NCBI GenBank assembly: GCA_947652615.1
Contig: CANTDX010000002.1
Coordinates: forward strand, 1 to 64,000
Source of the DNA: an uncultured Dorea sp.
GTDB lineage: Bacteria > Bacillota > Clostridia > Lachnospirales > Lachnospiraceae
DNA: 64,000 nt
Direction of reading: 5' to 3'
The position numbers and the translations under genes were made by a program. Under the pieces are notes generated by a model that searched no databases, was not told where the DNA came from, and was given only the letters and a program-made list of their open reading frames with translations. How positions within the stretch are numbered: position 1 is the first letter of the stretch; each line of letters begins with the position of its first letter. Positions 1-8,104 of this stretch are shown piece after piece.

Positions 1-45
1 GCGAACCACCGCGCCGTTGGCGCGGATTGGTTTCGCCCTTTTTCC
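1..45. repeat. GC-rich imperfect palindrome at window edge
   Basis: CCGCGCC and GGCGCGG face each other across GTT at about 9-25. The pairing extends imperfectly outward (GCGAACCA against TTGGTTTCGC) and a T-run follows at 39-43. It sits where the basic start of a lipoprotein signal peptide should be and is more GC-rich than the adjoining gene. It could be a dispersed palindromic repeat, a terminator-like element or an assembly end. Confidence 0.5.
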
Positions 46-1314
46 GTAATATGCACCGTGATGGTATCAGGTGCCCTCACGGGATGCGGGAAGACGAAGG
101 AGCGGGTGAATGAAGAGGGGGAATCGGTGATAACCGTGTGGAGCCCCAGCGATGAGCCGGCGATTGAGGATTGGTGGGTCGAGAAGATCGAGGAATTCAA
201 CCAGGCGCATGAGGGAGAGATCGAGCTTCGCCGGGAGGCGATCGTGCGTGCGGATTCTTACGCGTATGAAGATAAGGTCAATGCCGCGATTACATCCAAT
301 GACCTGCCGGATATCCTGTATGTGGACGGACCGAATGTGTCGATCTATGCGGCCAATGAAGTAACTCTTCCGCTTGATGATTTCTTCTCGGAGGAAGAAT
401 GGGCTGATTTCTTCGATTCGTCGAAGCAGCAGAACACCTACGACGGCAATATCTATGCGGTGGGTGCGACCGAGAGTTCCGTCGCATTATACTACAACAA
501 GGATATGCTGGATGCGGCTGATATCGAGGTGCCGGAGAGTAAGGAGGACGCATGGACCTGGTCTGAATATTATGAGGCGGCGAAGAAGCTCACGAAGGAC
601 GGAGTAGTTGGGACGAATATCATCATGGATAAGGGAGAGGGACTTTCCTATGTACTGGAGCAGTTCTGGATCTCCAACGGGACGGATTTCGTCAATGAGG
701 ACGGAAGCTCGGCGGACGGCTATCTGAACAGCGATAAGGGCGTTGAGGCAGCCAGATTCCTGAATAGTCTGATACAGGATGGCTATGCCAATATTGATCC
801 GATCCAGAAGGAATTCCACAACGGCAAGGCTGCGACTATGCTTGGCGGTTCCTGGGAAGTAGCGACACTTGAGAAGGATTATCCGGATTTGAACTGGGGA
901 GTGACTTATTTCCCGGTGGCAGACGGAGACGGGATCTTAACATCCCCGACCGGAGACTGGGCTGCTTCTGTCACCAAGAATGTCCAGGATATGGATGCAG
1001 TTAAGGAAGTGATGCAGTTCCTTTTCTCCGAAGATAATGTGACCACTTATGCACAGGCGATCTCGAAACCGCCTACAAGGGTGTCAAGCTATGATGTCCT
1101 GGAGGAATACAATGAATATCCGCGTTCTATATTCAAGGAACAGCTTATGGAGACCGGACATCCAAGGCCAAGGACGCCTTCCTATAGTGTGCTGACGGCA
1201 GAGTTCGCGGAGGCTATGTTGAATATCTTCACCGGCGTAGACCCGCAGGAGGCGCTTGACGCGGCGGCAGCGGCCATGGACAAAGATTATAACAAATATT
1301 ATGCGAATGATTAA
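1..1314 (+). CDS. ABC transporter extracellular sugar-binding lipoprotein, 5' partial
   Basis: Family 1 solute-binding protein that would capture a sugar outside the membrane and deliver it to the two permeases that follow. A lipobox (ALTGC) at about position 80-95 follows a hydrophobic stretch (VICTVMVSG), so the mature lipoprotein starts at that cysteine. The frame is open to base 1 and no credible start is visible: the GTG at 58 would leave only nine residues before the cysteine, too short for a signal peptide. The true N-terminus is therefore missing or replaced at the window edge. The body (EPAIEDWWVEKIEEFN, DILYVDGPN, ALYYNKDML, GGSWEV) is typical of the family. No ATPase is encoded nearby; such importers often share an MsmK-type ATPase encoded elsewhere (inference). 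Confidence 0.9.
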   Translation, partial: ANHRAVGADWFRPFSVICTVMVSGALTGCGKTKERVNEEGESVITVWSPSDEPAIEDWWVEKIEEFNQAHEGEIELRREAIVRADSYAYEDKVNAAITSNDLPDILYVDGPNVSIYAANEVTLPLDDFFSEEEWADFFDSSKQQNTYDGNIYAVGATESSVALYYNKDMLDAADIEVPESKEDAWTWSEYYEAAKKLTKDGVVGTNIIMDKGEGLSYVLEQFWISNGTDFVNEDGSSADGYLNSDKGVEAARFLNSLIQDGYANIDPIQKEFHNGKAATMLGGSWEVATLEKDYPDLNWGVTYFPVADGDGILTSPTGDWAASVTKNVQDMDAVKEVMQFLFSEDNVTTYAQAISKPPTRVSSYDVLEEYNEYPRSIFKEQLMETGHPRPRTPSYSVLTAEFAEAMLNIFTGVDPQEALDAAAAAMDKDYNKYYAND

Positions 1315-1335
1315 CGAGGAAAAGGGGGATTGGTT

Positions 1336-2220
1336 ATGCACAAATCAGTAAACAAAGTGAGTGAGAGAAAAGCAGCATACATATTCATTCTTCCGGCAGT
1401 CGTCCTGCTGGCAGCATTCTTGATCTATCCGTCCTTGCAGACGGTGCGGTATGCATTCACGGATTATAATATCATGCGTCCCGACCGGATTGTATTCTGC
1501 GGGTTCAATAATTTTGCAGAACTGTTTCAAGATGAAGATTTCTGGATCGCGGTGAAGAATACACTCTACTTTACCGTTCTGGTCGTACCGTTCCAGACGG
1601 TGCTGGCGCTTGCACTGGCGCTCCTGATCTCTTCCAGAAGAAAGGGTGTGGCGATCTTCCGTGCGGCGTATTTCAGCCCGCAGGTTACATCTATGGTAGT
1701 CGTTGCCATCCTCTGGACGGTTATGTACAACTCAAGCCCGGACAGCGGCCTTCTGAATGCGCTGCTGGTGAATCTGGGGCTGGAGCCGTGCGGGTTCCTG
1801 AACGACCCGAATACGGCGATGAACTCGATCATATTCATGTCCGCATGGCAGGGAGCAGGATATCAGATGATGATCTTCCTTGCCGGACTGCAGGGAATCT
1901 CTGCGGAACAGTATGAGGCGGCTTCTATAGACGGCGCCGGTAAGATTGCGAGCTTCTTCTATGTGACGCTTCCGGGGCTTAAGAATGTGATCCAGTATGT
2001 CGTCATGATTACGGTGATCCAGGCGATGAAGCTCTTCACACAGCCTTATGTCATGACCAAGGGCGGACCGCAGAATTCTACCAGGACACTGGTGTACTAT
2101 ATCTATGAGCAGGGCTTCCAGAAGAGGAACTTCGGGTACGCCTGCGCGGTGGCGGCGATATTCTTCGTGATCGTTATCAGCCTGTCACTGGGAATGAAGA
2201 AGATTATCAAAGCGGATTAG
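1336..2220 (+). CDS. Sugar ABC transporter permease, MalF/UgpA type
   Basis: Inner-membrane permease of a CUT1 carbohydrate importer, about 294 residues. The ATG at 1336 follows a purine-rich AAAGGGGGAT and is preferred to the TTG two codons earlier. An N-terminal membrane helix (IFILPAVVLLAAFLIYP) is followed by the conserved EAA loop (EQYEAASIDGAGKIASFFYV), which docks the ATPase, and five further helices. It lies 21 bases after the binding-protein gene and 20 bases before the second permease, so the genes form one operon. The substrate cannot be read from the sequence. Confidence 0.93.
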   Translation: MHKSVNKVSERKAAYIFILPAVVLLAAFLIYPSLQTVRYAFTDYNIMRPDRIVFCGFNNFAELFQDEDFWIAVKNTLYFTVLVVPFQTVLALALALLISSRRKGVAIFRAAYFSPQVTSMVVVAILWTVMYNSSPDSGLLNALLVNLGLEPCGFLNDPNTAMNSIIFMSAWQGAGYQMMIFLAGLQGISAEQYEAASIDGAGKIASFFYVTLPGLKNVIQYVVMITVIQAMKLFTQPYVMTKGGPQNSTRTLVYYIYEQGFQKRNFGYACAVAAIFFVIVISLSLGMKKIIKAD

Positions 2221-2240
2221 ACCGGGGAGGAGTGAATACT

Positions 2241-3077
2241 ATGACAAAGAGAAAAACATTAGGGAATGTTGCATTTTACCTTGGCAATACTTTGATCGCG
2301 CTGATATTTGTATCGCCGCTGATCTGGATGATCGCATCATCCCTGAAACCGGAAGCGCAGATCTTCAAAGGATTGAATTCGCTGTCCACATTTATTCCCA
2401 AAGGTGCGTCATTGAATAACTATGCAGAAGTATTCCAGCGGATCAATATGTGGAAATTCATTGGAAACAGCTTGTTCTATGTATTGGTGATCATCCTGTT
2501 GGACCTGCTGGTGAATTCCATCTGCGGGTATGCACTGGCGAAATTCGAATTCAAAGGGAAGAATCTCTTATTGACACTGGTGATCAGTCTGATGGTATTC
2601 CCGGCGGAGGCGATCATGCTTCCGATGTACAGGGAGATGGCCGACCTGGGATGGATCAACTCCTGGGCGTCTCTGATCGTACCCTTTGTTGCAAAATGCT
2701 TCAGCATCTATATGTTCCGGCAGTTCTTCCTGGATATTCCGAATGAACTCTTAGAAGCGGCGTCTATCGATGGGTGCGGACCGGTCAAGACATTCTTCCA
2801 GGTGGTGATGCCGATCTCAGGAACGGTGTATGCGACTATCTTTATTCTGGATTTCGTTGCACACTGGAATGATTTTATGTGGCCTTTGCTGGTGGTTACA
2901 GGAGAAGAGAAGCGTACCATCCAGTTGGCGATCCAGACCTTCTTTGGGTCGAAACCGATTAACTACGGGCCGATTATGGCATCCCTGACCATATCGGCGA
3001 TCCCGATGCTTCTGATGTTTATCTTCCTGCAGAAATATTATGTGGAAGGTATTGCGTCTACGGGAATCAAGGGTTAG
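2241..3077 (+). CDS. Sugar ABC transporter permease, MalG/UgpE type
   Basis: Second permease of the importer, about 278 residues. The ATG at 2241 is chosen because GGGGAGGAG lies eight bases upstream; a GTG at 2232 overlaps that site. The protein has an N-terminal helix (LIFVSPLIWMIASSLKP), a periplasmic-type loop and the EAA motif (ELLEAASIDGCGPVKTFF). It ends in IASTGIKG, the usual C-terminus of this family. It should form a heterodimer with the preceding permease. Confidence 0.93.
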   Translation: MTKRKTLGNVAFYLGNTLIALIFVSPLIWMIASSLKPEAQIFKGLNSLSTFIPKGASLNNYAEVFQRINMWKFIGNSLFYVLVIILLDLLVNSICGYALAKFEFKGKNLLLTLVISLMVFPAEAIMLPMYREMADLGWINSWASLIVPFVAKCFSIYMFRQFFLDIPNELLEAASIDGCGPVKTFFQVVMPISGTVYATIFILDFVAHWNDFMWPLLVVTGEEKRTIQLAIQTFFGSKPINYGPIMASLTISAIPMLLMFIFLQKYYVEGIASTGIKG

Positions 3078-3095
3078 AGAAAAGGAGTGGGAGCT

Positions 3096-3710
3096 ATGAC
3101 AGGAGCGTTTCGTATGGAGAGCAGATTGTTTCAGATCGTGGAGAAGACGGTCAATCTGATCAAATTAAATATCATATGGGTTCTGTGTTCGCTTCCGTTG
3201 GTGACTGCGGGCGCGGCGTTATGCGCCCTTCACGTGACGGCAGTAAGGATTCTTGAAGGTGAAGAAGGATATGTGTTCCGGGATTTCTGGACGGTATATC
3301 GAAGCAAGATGAGACTGTCCCTGAAGCTATGGCTCCCGCTTCTTGCCGCGGCTATTACACTTATCTTCGACTATATGTTCTGGCGGGAGGTGGAAGGGAA
3401 CCTTGCCGAAGGTATGCGGGTGTTGATCTGCGTCCTGTCAGGATTGTGGATTGCACTTGTGATCTATGTATTTCCGCTTGCGGCGAGGATGGAGACGGCG
3501 GCAGGGAGAACCTTCCGCAACGGGATGCTGTTGGTGCTAAAGTATCTGCCTCAATCGGTGTATCTGCTCTTTATCACCGGCGTCTTTCTTGCGGCGGCGC
3601 TTTTGTGGACGCCGGTGTTTGGTGCGGGCGTGTTCGCGGGAGGAGCGCTGTTGGCTCTGGTCCACGGGAAGATGCTGATGTGGATATTCGGGAAAGAGGG
3701 GATTATATAG
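3096..3710 (+). CDS. YesL family (DUF624) membrane protein
   Basis: Integral membrane protein of about 204 residues with four or five hydrophobic helices (LNIIWVLCSLPLVTAGAALCAL, LWLPLLAAAITLIFDYMFW, VLICVLSGLWIALVIYVF). The N-terminal pattern, with WVLCSLPLVTAGAA and a following helix, fits YesL/DUF624 proteins, which commonly accompany CUT1 sugar importers. The start at ATG 3096 has AAAGGAG eight bases upstream. It lies 18 bases after the permease and is probably the last gene of the operon. Its molecular function is not established. It converges with the M20 gene and ends 8 bases from it. Confidence 0.85.
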   Translation: MTGAFRMESRLFQIVEKTVNLIKLNIIWVLCSLPLVTAGAALCALHVTAVRILEGEEGYVFRDFWTVYRSKMRLSLKLWLPLLAAAITLIFDYMFWREVEGNLAEGMRVLICVLSGLWIALVIYVFPLAARMETAAGRTFRNGMLLVLKYLPQSVYLLFITGVFLAAALLWTPVFGAGVFAGGALLALVHGKMLMWIFGKEGII

Positions 3711-3718
3711 TCGTGATT

Positions 3719-4882
3719 TTAATTCCCCAGTCTTTTCAATACAGCCGTCGCATAGATTGCTGCCCCAATCGGAAGTACATCCTCATTAAAACGGATCTTC
3801 GGATTATGCTGCGGCAGACGATCTTTGGGATCTTCAACTCCTGCTCCCAGCATATAGAAGGCGGCAGGAACCAATTCAGAATAACAGGCGAAGTCCTCTG
3901 ATCCCATAGCGTGGAATGTATCTACGGTCAGCGAATCATCCACATCCAGGATTACTTCCCGGCACCAGGCAAGTTCCTTCTCATCGCAGACCAGAGGAGG
4001 AACATCACTGAGGACTTCGATCTCTGCTTTTGTGCGGTAGGCGGATGCGATATTCTCTGTGATCTCATGGATCCGCCGGATTATTCTCTCGCGGACCTTG
4101 GGATCGAATACGCGAAGAGTCCCTTCCATTTCTGCAGTCTCGGGAATAATGTTTGCGGCGCTTCCCGCATGGAATTTCCCGATTGTCAAAGCAACCTCAT
4201 TAAATCCTGAGATTTCTCTTGCCATTAGTTCCTGCAATCCCAGGTGAATATGGATTGCAGTATTGATCGGGTCAATGCCGCCTTCCGGGGATGAACCATG
4301 TACGCCTTGGCCGGTCAGTTTAATACGGAAACCATAGACTCCGGCGCAGGGATTCGTATGTCCGCCCAATGTGCCAAGAGGTTTCTGAGAAAATACATGC
4401 AGTGCGAGAGCGGCATCAACATGTGGATTTTCCATAACACCGTCATGGATCAGCGCTTTAGCGCCTGCGAAGATCTCTTCTGCAGATTGGAATACCAGTT
4501 TGGCAACGCCGTGAAGTTCTGTCTCGTGTGCTTTGATCAAGTTTGCCGCACCAAGCATCATCGCTGTATGCATATCGTGACCGCAGGCATGCATACAGCC
4601 GTTTGCAGAGGCGAAGGGTTCCTGGGACTGTTCTTTGATAGGAAGTGCATCCATGTCTCCGCGGATCATATAGCATGCGCTGCCCTGACCGATGTATGCA
4701 ACGATATTAGAACTGTCTTCGTAGACGGTATACTTGATGTTCATTTCTTTCAGTTTCTTTGTTACGAATGCAACTGTCTGGGGAAGTGCGAGGCCGATTT
4801 CAGGAATCTGGTGCAGTTCGCGTCTCCATGCGGTCATTTCCTCTAGAAGCTGTTCTGCTTCCAACATGATCTGATTTTTCAT
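3719..4882 (-). CDS. M20 family amidohydrolase (hippurate/N-acyl-amino-acid type)
   Basis: Predicted zinc-dependent hydrolase releasing an amino acid from an N-acyl amino acid or related amide, 387 residues, cytoplasmic. Family motifs are present in order: IRGDMDALPIKEQ, ACGHDMHTAMM, SAEEIFAGAK for the metal and catalytic glutamate, and a late MGSEDFACY. AGGAGGGAG lies just before the ATG at 4882. The gene is divergent from the DUF5058/AbgB-like operon across 274 bases and probably works with that transporter. The substrate is not determined by sequence. Confidence 0.9.
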   Translation of the reverse strand: MKNQIMLEAEQLLEEMTAWRRELHQIPEIGLALPQTVAFVTKKLKEMNIKYTVYEDSSNIVAYIGQGSACYMIRGDMDALPIKEQSQEPFASANGCMHACGHDMHTAMMLGAANLIKAHETELHGVAKLVFQSAEEIFAGAKALIHDGVMENPHVDAALALHVFSQKPLGTLGGHTNPCAGVYGFRIKLTGQGVHGSSPEGGIDPINTAIHIHLGLQELMAREISGFNEVALTIGKFHAGSAANIIPETAEMEGTLRVFDPKVRERIIRRIHEITENIASAYRTKAEIEVLSDVPPLVCDEKELAWCREVILDVDDSLTVDTFHAMGSEDFACYSELVPAAFYMLGAGVEDPKDRLPQHNPKIRFNEDVLPIGAAIYATAVLKRLGN

Positions 4883-5021
4883 AATAGATTGACTCCCTCC
4901 TGTAGATATAAGTATTTAAGGATAGAATACCGTGTTCTTGTCGAAGGAGTAAGAAAATTTTTTCTATATTTGAGGATAAAATGGTTCAATCAGACTGTTT
5001 TTGACAAAAAGCGCAGGAAAA

Positions 5022-5039
5022 AGTGAAAAATTATTCACT
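5022..5039. promoter_or_regulatory. Inverted repeat, candidate operator
   Basis: AGTGAA and TTCACT face each other across six bases within the 274-base region between the M20 gene and the DUF5058 operon. A further AGTGAA half-site lies at 5061. This would suit a regulator controlling both directions, such as the PucR protein at 8105 (inference). Confidence 0.4.
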
Positions 5040-5077
5040 ATATATGGAACTAACGAGAAAAGTGAATTTATTTTTAT

Positions 5078-5106
5078 TTTTATCCCACTGGTGAGCCTTG
5101 TATAAT
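5078..5106 (+). promoter_or_regulatory. Probable promoter of the DUF5058 operon
   Basis: A perfect TATAAT at 5101-5106 lies 51 bases before the start codon at 5157. The -35 position (5078-5083, TTTTAT) is poor, which would fit dependence on an activator. Confidence 0.5.
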
Positions 5107-5156
5107 TATTGCAAATAATACTTATAGAAAAAAGTTATATAAAAGGAGGAGAAAAA

Positions 5157-5900
5157 ATGGATGTAATGCAGATGGCAAACGGATTGCTTATGTGGATTGC
5201 CTGTGGAATTCCGGTAGTATTCGTGGTTATTCAGGCCGTCCTTTTCGCAAAGGGGGCGTACAGCGCGGGAAAGAAGGTCGGCCTTACGGATGATAAGATG
5301 AGGAAAGCGATGAAGAGCAGCGCCGTAACATCGATCGGGCCGTCAATTGTTGTACTCAGCGGTATGCTGTCATTATTGGTAACAGTGGGAGGACCGGTAG
5401 GCTGGATGCGTCTTTCCATGATCGGTTCGGTTATGTTTGAATCCATTGCGGCGGGTCTTGGAACCTCGGCGGTAGGTGTGACCCTGGGTACGGACGCCAT
5501 GACAGAAGAAGCATTTGGCATGGCAGTATGGACTATGGTATTATGTTCTGTAGGATGGGTGTTGTTCGCTACATTTTCCGCGAACAAGATGGAGAAGATC
5601 GAACACAAGCTCTCCAAGGGAAATGCCGGAACGCTGACAACGATCGCTTCAGCGGCGATCATCGGTGTATTCTCCGCCATGGTTGCAAGTCATATATCCA
5701 AACCGTTCTATTCTATGCTGCAGAAAGCTGAGGAACTGGCTATGTCATCTGCATGGCATAATATGCTGGCGTGTATCCTGGGCGCTGTTATCATGTTTGT
5801 GCTGACTAAGGCGGCCAATAAAAAGGATATTGGGTGGCTGAAGGAATGGTCGCTTACGATTACAATTCTGGGCGCAATGATTATTACAGCGTTAGTATAA
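5157..5900 (+). CDS. DUF5058 family membrane protein, putative transporter subunit
   Basis: Integral membrane protein, 247 residues, with about six helices (LMWIACGIPVVFVVIQAVLF, SIVVLSGMLSLLVTVGGPVGW, TIASAAIIGVFSAMVA, MLACILGAVIMFVLT, LTITILGAMIITALV). The layout and the motif SSAVTSIGPSIVVL resemble DUF5058 proteins of Firmicutes. The ATG at 5157 follows AAAGGAGGAG; a more distal in-frame ATG lacks a site. The next gene, a second membrane protein, starts 13 bases downstream, and M20 enzymes lie on both sides. The pair may import or export an N-acyl or peptide-like substrate that the M20 enzymes cleave (inference). Confidence 0.75.
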   Translation: MDVMQMANGLLMWIACGIPVVFVVIQAVLFAKGAYSAGKKVGLTDDKMRKAMKSSAVTSIGPSIVVLSGMLSLLVTVGGPVGWMRLSMIGSVMFESIAAGLGTSAVGVTLGTDAMTEEAFGMAVWTMVLCSVGWVLFATFSANKMEKIEHKLSKGNAGTLTTIASAAIIGVFSAMVASHISKPFYSMLQKAEELAMSSAWHNMLACILGAVIMFVLTKAANKKDIGWLKEWSLTITILGAMIITALV

Positions 5901-5913
5901 GGAGGAGACAGAC

Positions 5914-6612
5914 ATGGCGGATATGAATAAAGATTTTTATAAAGATGAATATACACCTCAGGTTCATAAAATAGGTAAACTGACAGGGTATCTTGGAGTT
6001 GTGCTTGCATTTATCCCGGTGGTCGTGCTGGCGGTGGTATACGGGATCGTTCCAAAGCCGGCAGCGTTGTTAACTGCATTTATCAGCGGCGCCAGTGCGT
6101 TTGGCGTGCTGTGGTTTGTCGAGCCGATCTCTTATTTCCCGGTAGTAGGTCCTGCAGGAACTTATATGGCCTTTTTGTCGGGAAATATATCTAATATGAG
6201 AATCCCATGTGCAAGTATGGCTCAGGTTGCGGCAGAGGTTGAGCCGGGTACAGAGAAGGGATCGATTGTTGCGACACTGGGAATGGCAGTATCTATCATT
6301 ATTAATGTATCTGTGCTTACGATCGGTGCGATTCTTGGTACTTCTGTGCTGGCCCTGCTTCCGGATTCCATCAAGGCGGCTCTCAACTACCTGCTTCCGG
6401 CTCTGTTCGGCGCATTGTTAGTTCAGTTTGGAATGAAGATGATCCGGCACAGTGTTATCATGGTCGTGGTTGCATTTGCGCTCTATTTTGCGATTGGCAT
6501 GGGTGTATTTAACTGGCTTCCGGGCGCATCGAACTGGCTTGGAACTTTGGGATGCGTATTTATCAGTATTGCGGTGGGCATTGCAACCTTGTCGAATGCG
6601 AAGAAGTCATAG
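5914..6612 (+). CDS. Membrane protein, partner of the DUF5058 protein
   Basis: I do not recognise a named family with confidence. 232 residues with a hydrophilic N-terminus and about six helices (LGVVLAFIPVVVLAVVYGIV, ALLTAFISGASAFGVLWFV, VSIIINVSVLTIGAILG, VIMVVVAFALYFAIGMGVF). A conserved-looking central region contains EPISYFPVVGPAGTYMAF and GNISNMRIP, with proline and glycine breaks as in a substrate path. GGAGG lies just before the ATG. The tight spacing to the DUF5058 gene and to the following M20 gene argues for a two-subunit transporter with a dedicated hydrolase. Confidence 0.7.
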   Translation: MADMNKDFYKDEYTPQVHKIGKLTGYLGVVLAFIPVVVLAVVYGIVPKPAALLTAFISGASAFGVLWFVEPISYFPVVGPAGTYMAFLSGNISNMRIPCASMAQVAAEVEPGTEKGSIVATLGMAVSIIINVSVLTIGAILGTSVLALLPDSIKAALNYLLPALFGALLVQFGMKMIRHSVIMVVVAFALYFAIGMGVFNWLPGASNWLGTLGCVFISIAVGIATLSNAKKS

Positions 6613-6631
6613 TCGAAAGGAAAGATAAAAA

Positions 6632-7996
6632 ATGGAAAAGAAAGATCTTCATAATGAAGTGAAGAAGATGGAAGCCCTGCTTCAAAGCAGCTGCAGGACG
6701 ATCTGGGAGAACCCGGAAACCGGAGGCAATGAAAAGGAATCGGCAGATTATTTCAGGAAGGTTCTTAAGGATGAAGGCTTTAAGATCGTGAACGAAGAGC
6801 ATCTGGAGCATGCATTTTGTGCGGAATATGGTTCGGGGAAGCCTGTGATCGCGATCCTGGGAGAGTATGATGCTCTTCCTGGCCTGTCACAGAAGGTGGC
6901 AGACAGGAAAGAGCCTGTCACAGAAGGAGCGCCGGGACATGGATGCGGGCATAATCTGCTGGGCTCGGCTGCTGCGGTTGGTGCGATTGCCGTAAAACGG
7001 TATCTGGAAACAGAGAAGATCAGCGGAACAGTACGTTTCTACGGTTGCCCGGAGGAAGAGCGTTTAAGCGGCAAGGTAAAGATGGTCTATTATCATATGT
7101 TCGATGGCTGTGATTTTGCGATCAGCTGGCATCCGATGAGTGCCAATATGGTTTATGACAGCGGTTATCTGGCAAGTGCGTCGGCGCATTTTGAATTCAA
7201 GGGAAGAAGCTCTCATGCCGCATTTGCACCGGAATTGGGAAGAAGCGCCCTGGATGCGGTCGAGCTAATGAATGTTGGCGTGAATTATCTGAGGGAGCAT
7301 GTGACTTCTAAGGCGAGAATCCACTATACGACAGACAGCGGCGGATTCGCTCCGAATATTGTGCCGCCATTCGCAGGTTCCTGGTATTTTGTGCGCGCGC
7401 CATACATATCAGATGTAAAAGAGATCCTCGAAAGAATAAGGAAGGTAGCGGAAGGCGCGGCGCTTATGACCGAGACGGAGATGGAGATGAAGATAGACTA
7501 CGGTTGCTGTGAGTTGTTGGAAAACCACGCATACGGTGACCTTGCGTATCAGAATATGAAGGAAGCAGAGCTTCCGGTTTTTGACGAGGAGGAAATGGCA
7601 TTTGCACAACGTCTGGTGGATACTGTGACGAAGGCAGACGCACAGAAAGCACAGATGTTGTACGACACAGAAGGCAGGCCGATGACCTGGAAGCTGAATG
7701 ACCGCAATCTGTACCAGGTCAATCCGCTGACGGCATCCTCAGACAGCGGAGATGTCAGCCACGTTATGCCCATGTGTGTCCTCTCTACATCTTGTTGGCC
7801 GGCAGGGGTTGCGCCCCACACATGGCAGGCGACGGCGGCAGCCGGGTGTTCATTGGGAGAAAAGGGAGCATTAAGCGCGGCACAGGTTATCGCAGGTATC
7901 GCGTATGATCTGTATCATAAGTCCGATGCAAGAGAGGCAATTTTGAAAGAATTCAATGAGAAGAAGGATGAATATACCCCGATGTATGAGGTATAA
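6632..7996 (+). CDS. M20 family amidohydrolase, AbgB-like
   Basis: Zinc aminoacylase/amidohydrolase of the p-aminobenzoyl-glutamate hydrolase subunit B type, 454 residues. Motifs: LGEYDALPGLSQ, GHGCGHNLLGSA for metal binding, GCPEEERLSGK with the catalytic glutamate, then a dimerisation domain with FKGRSSHAAFAPE, and a late GDVSHVMPM. It is the third gene of the DUF5058 operon, 19 bases after the membrane protein, with AAAGGAAAG before the start. E. coli AbgB acts together with AbgA and the AbgT transporter, so a hydrolase beside a transporter is a known plan, but no AbgT is present here. The real substrate is open. Confidence 0.88.
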   Translation: MEKKDLHNEVKKMEALLQSSCRTIWENPETGGNEKESADYFRKVLKDEGFKIVNEEHLEHAFCAEYGSGKPVIAILGEYDALPGLSQKVADRKEPVTEGAPGHGCGHNLLGSAAAVGAIAVKRYLETEKISGTVRFYGCPEEERLSGKVKMVYYHMFDGCDFAISWHPMSANMVYDSGYLASASAHFEFKGRSSHAAFAPELGRSALDAVELMNVGVNYLREHVTSKARIHYTTDSGGFAPNIVPPFAGSWYFVRAPYISDVKEILERIRKVAEGAALMTETEMEMKIDYGCCELLENHAYGDLAYQNMKEAELPVFDEEEMAFAQRLVDTVTKADAQKAQMLYDTEGRPMTWKLNDRNLYQVNPLTASSDSGDVSHVMPMCVLSTSCWPAGVAPHTWQATAAAGCSLGEKGALSAAQVIAGIAYDLYHKSDAREAILKEFNEKKDEYTPMYEV

Positions 7997-8012
7997 TGTA
8001 CTCGTCAGACAT

Positions 8013-8070
8013 AAATAAGTGTAATATCGATTTCTTGACACAAGGTCAGAGCGGATGTTACACTTTATTT
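8013..8070. promoter_or_regulatory. pucR promoter region with inverted repeat
   Basis: AAATAAGTGTAA at 8013-8024 is repeated inverted at 8058-8070 (one base longer), 33 bases apart. TTGACA at 8035-8040 lies between them and a poor -10 (TTACAC) overlaps the second arm. The arms could be operators for autoregulation. The core AAGTGTAA resembles the AGTGAA sites at 5022 and 5061. Confidence 0.45.
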
Positions 8071-8104
8071 GTTTGGAAAGATGTTTTACAAAGAGGAGAC
8101 AGAG

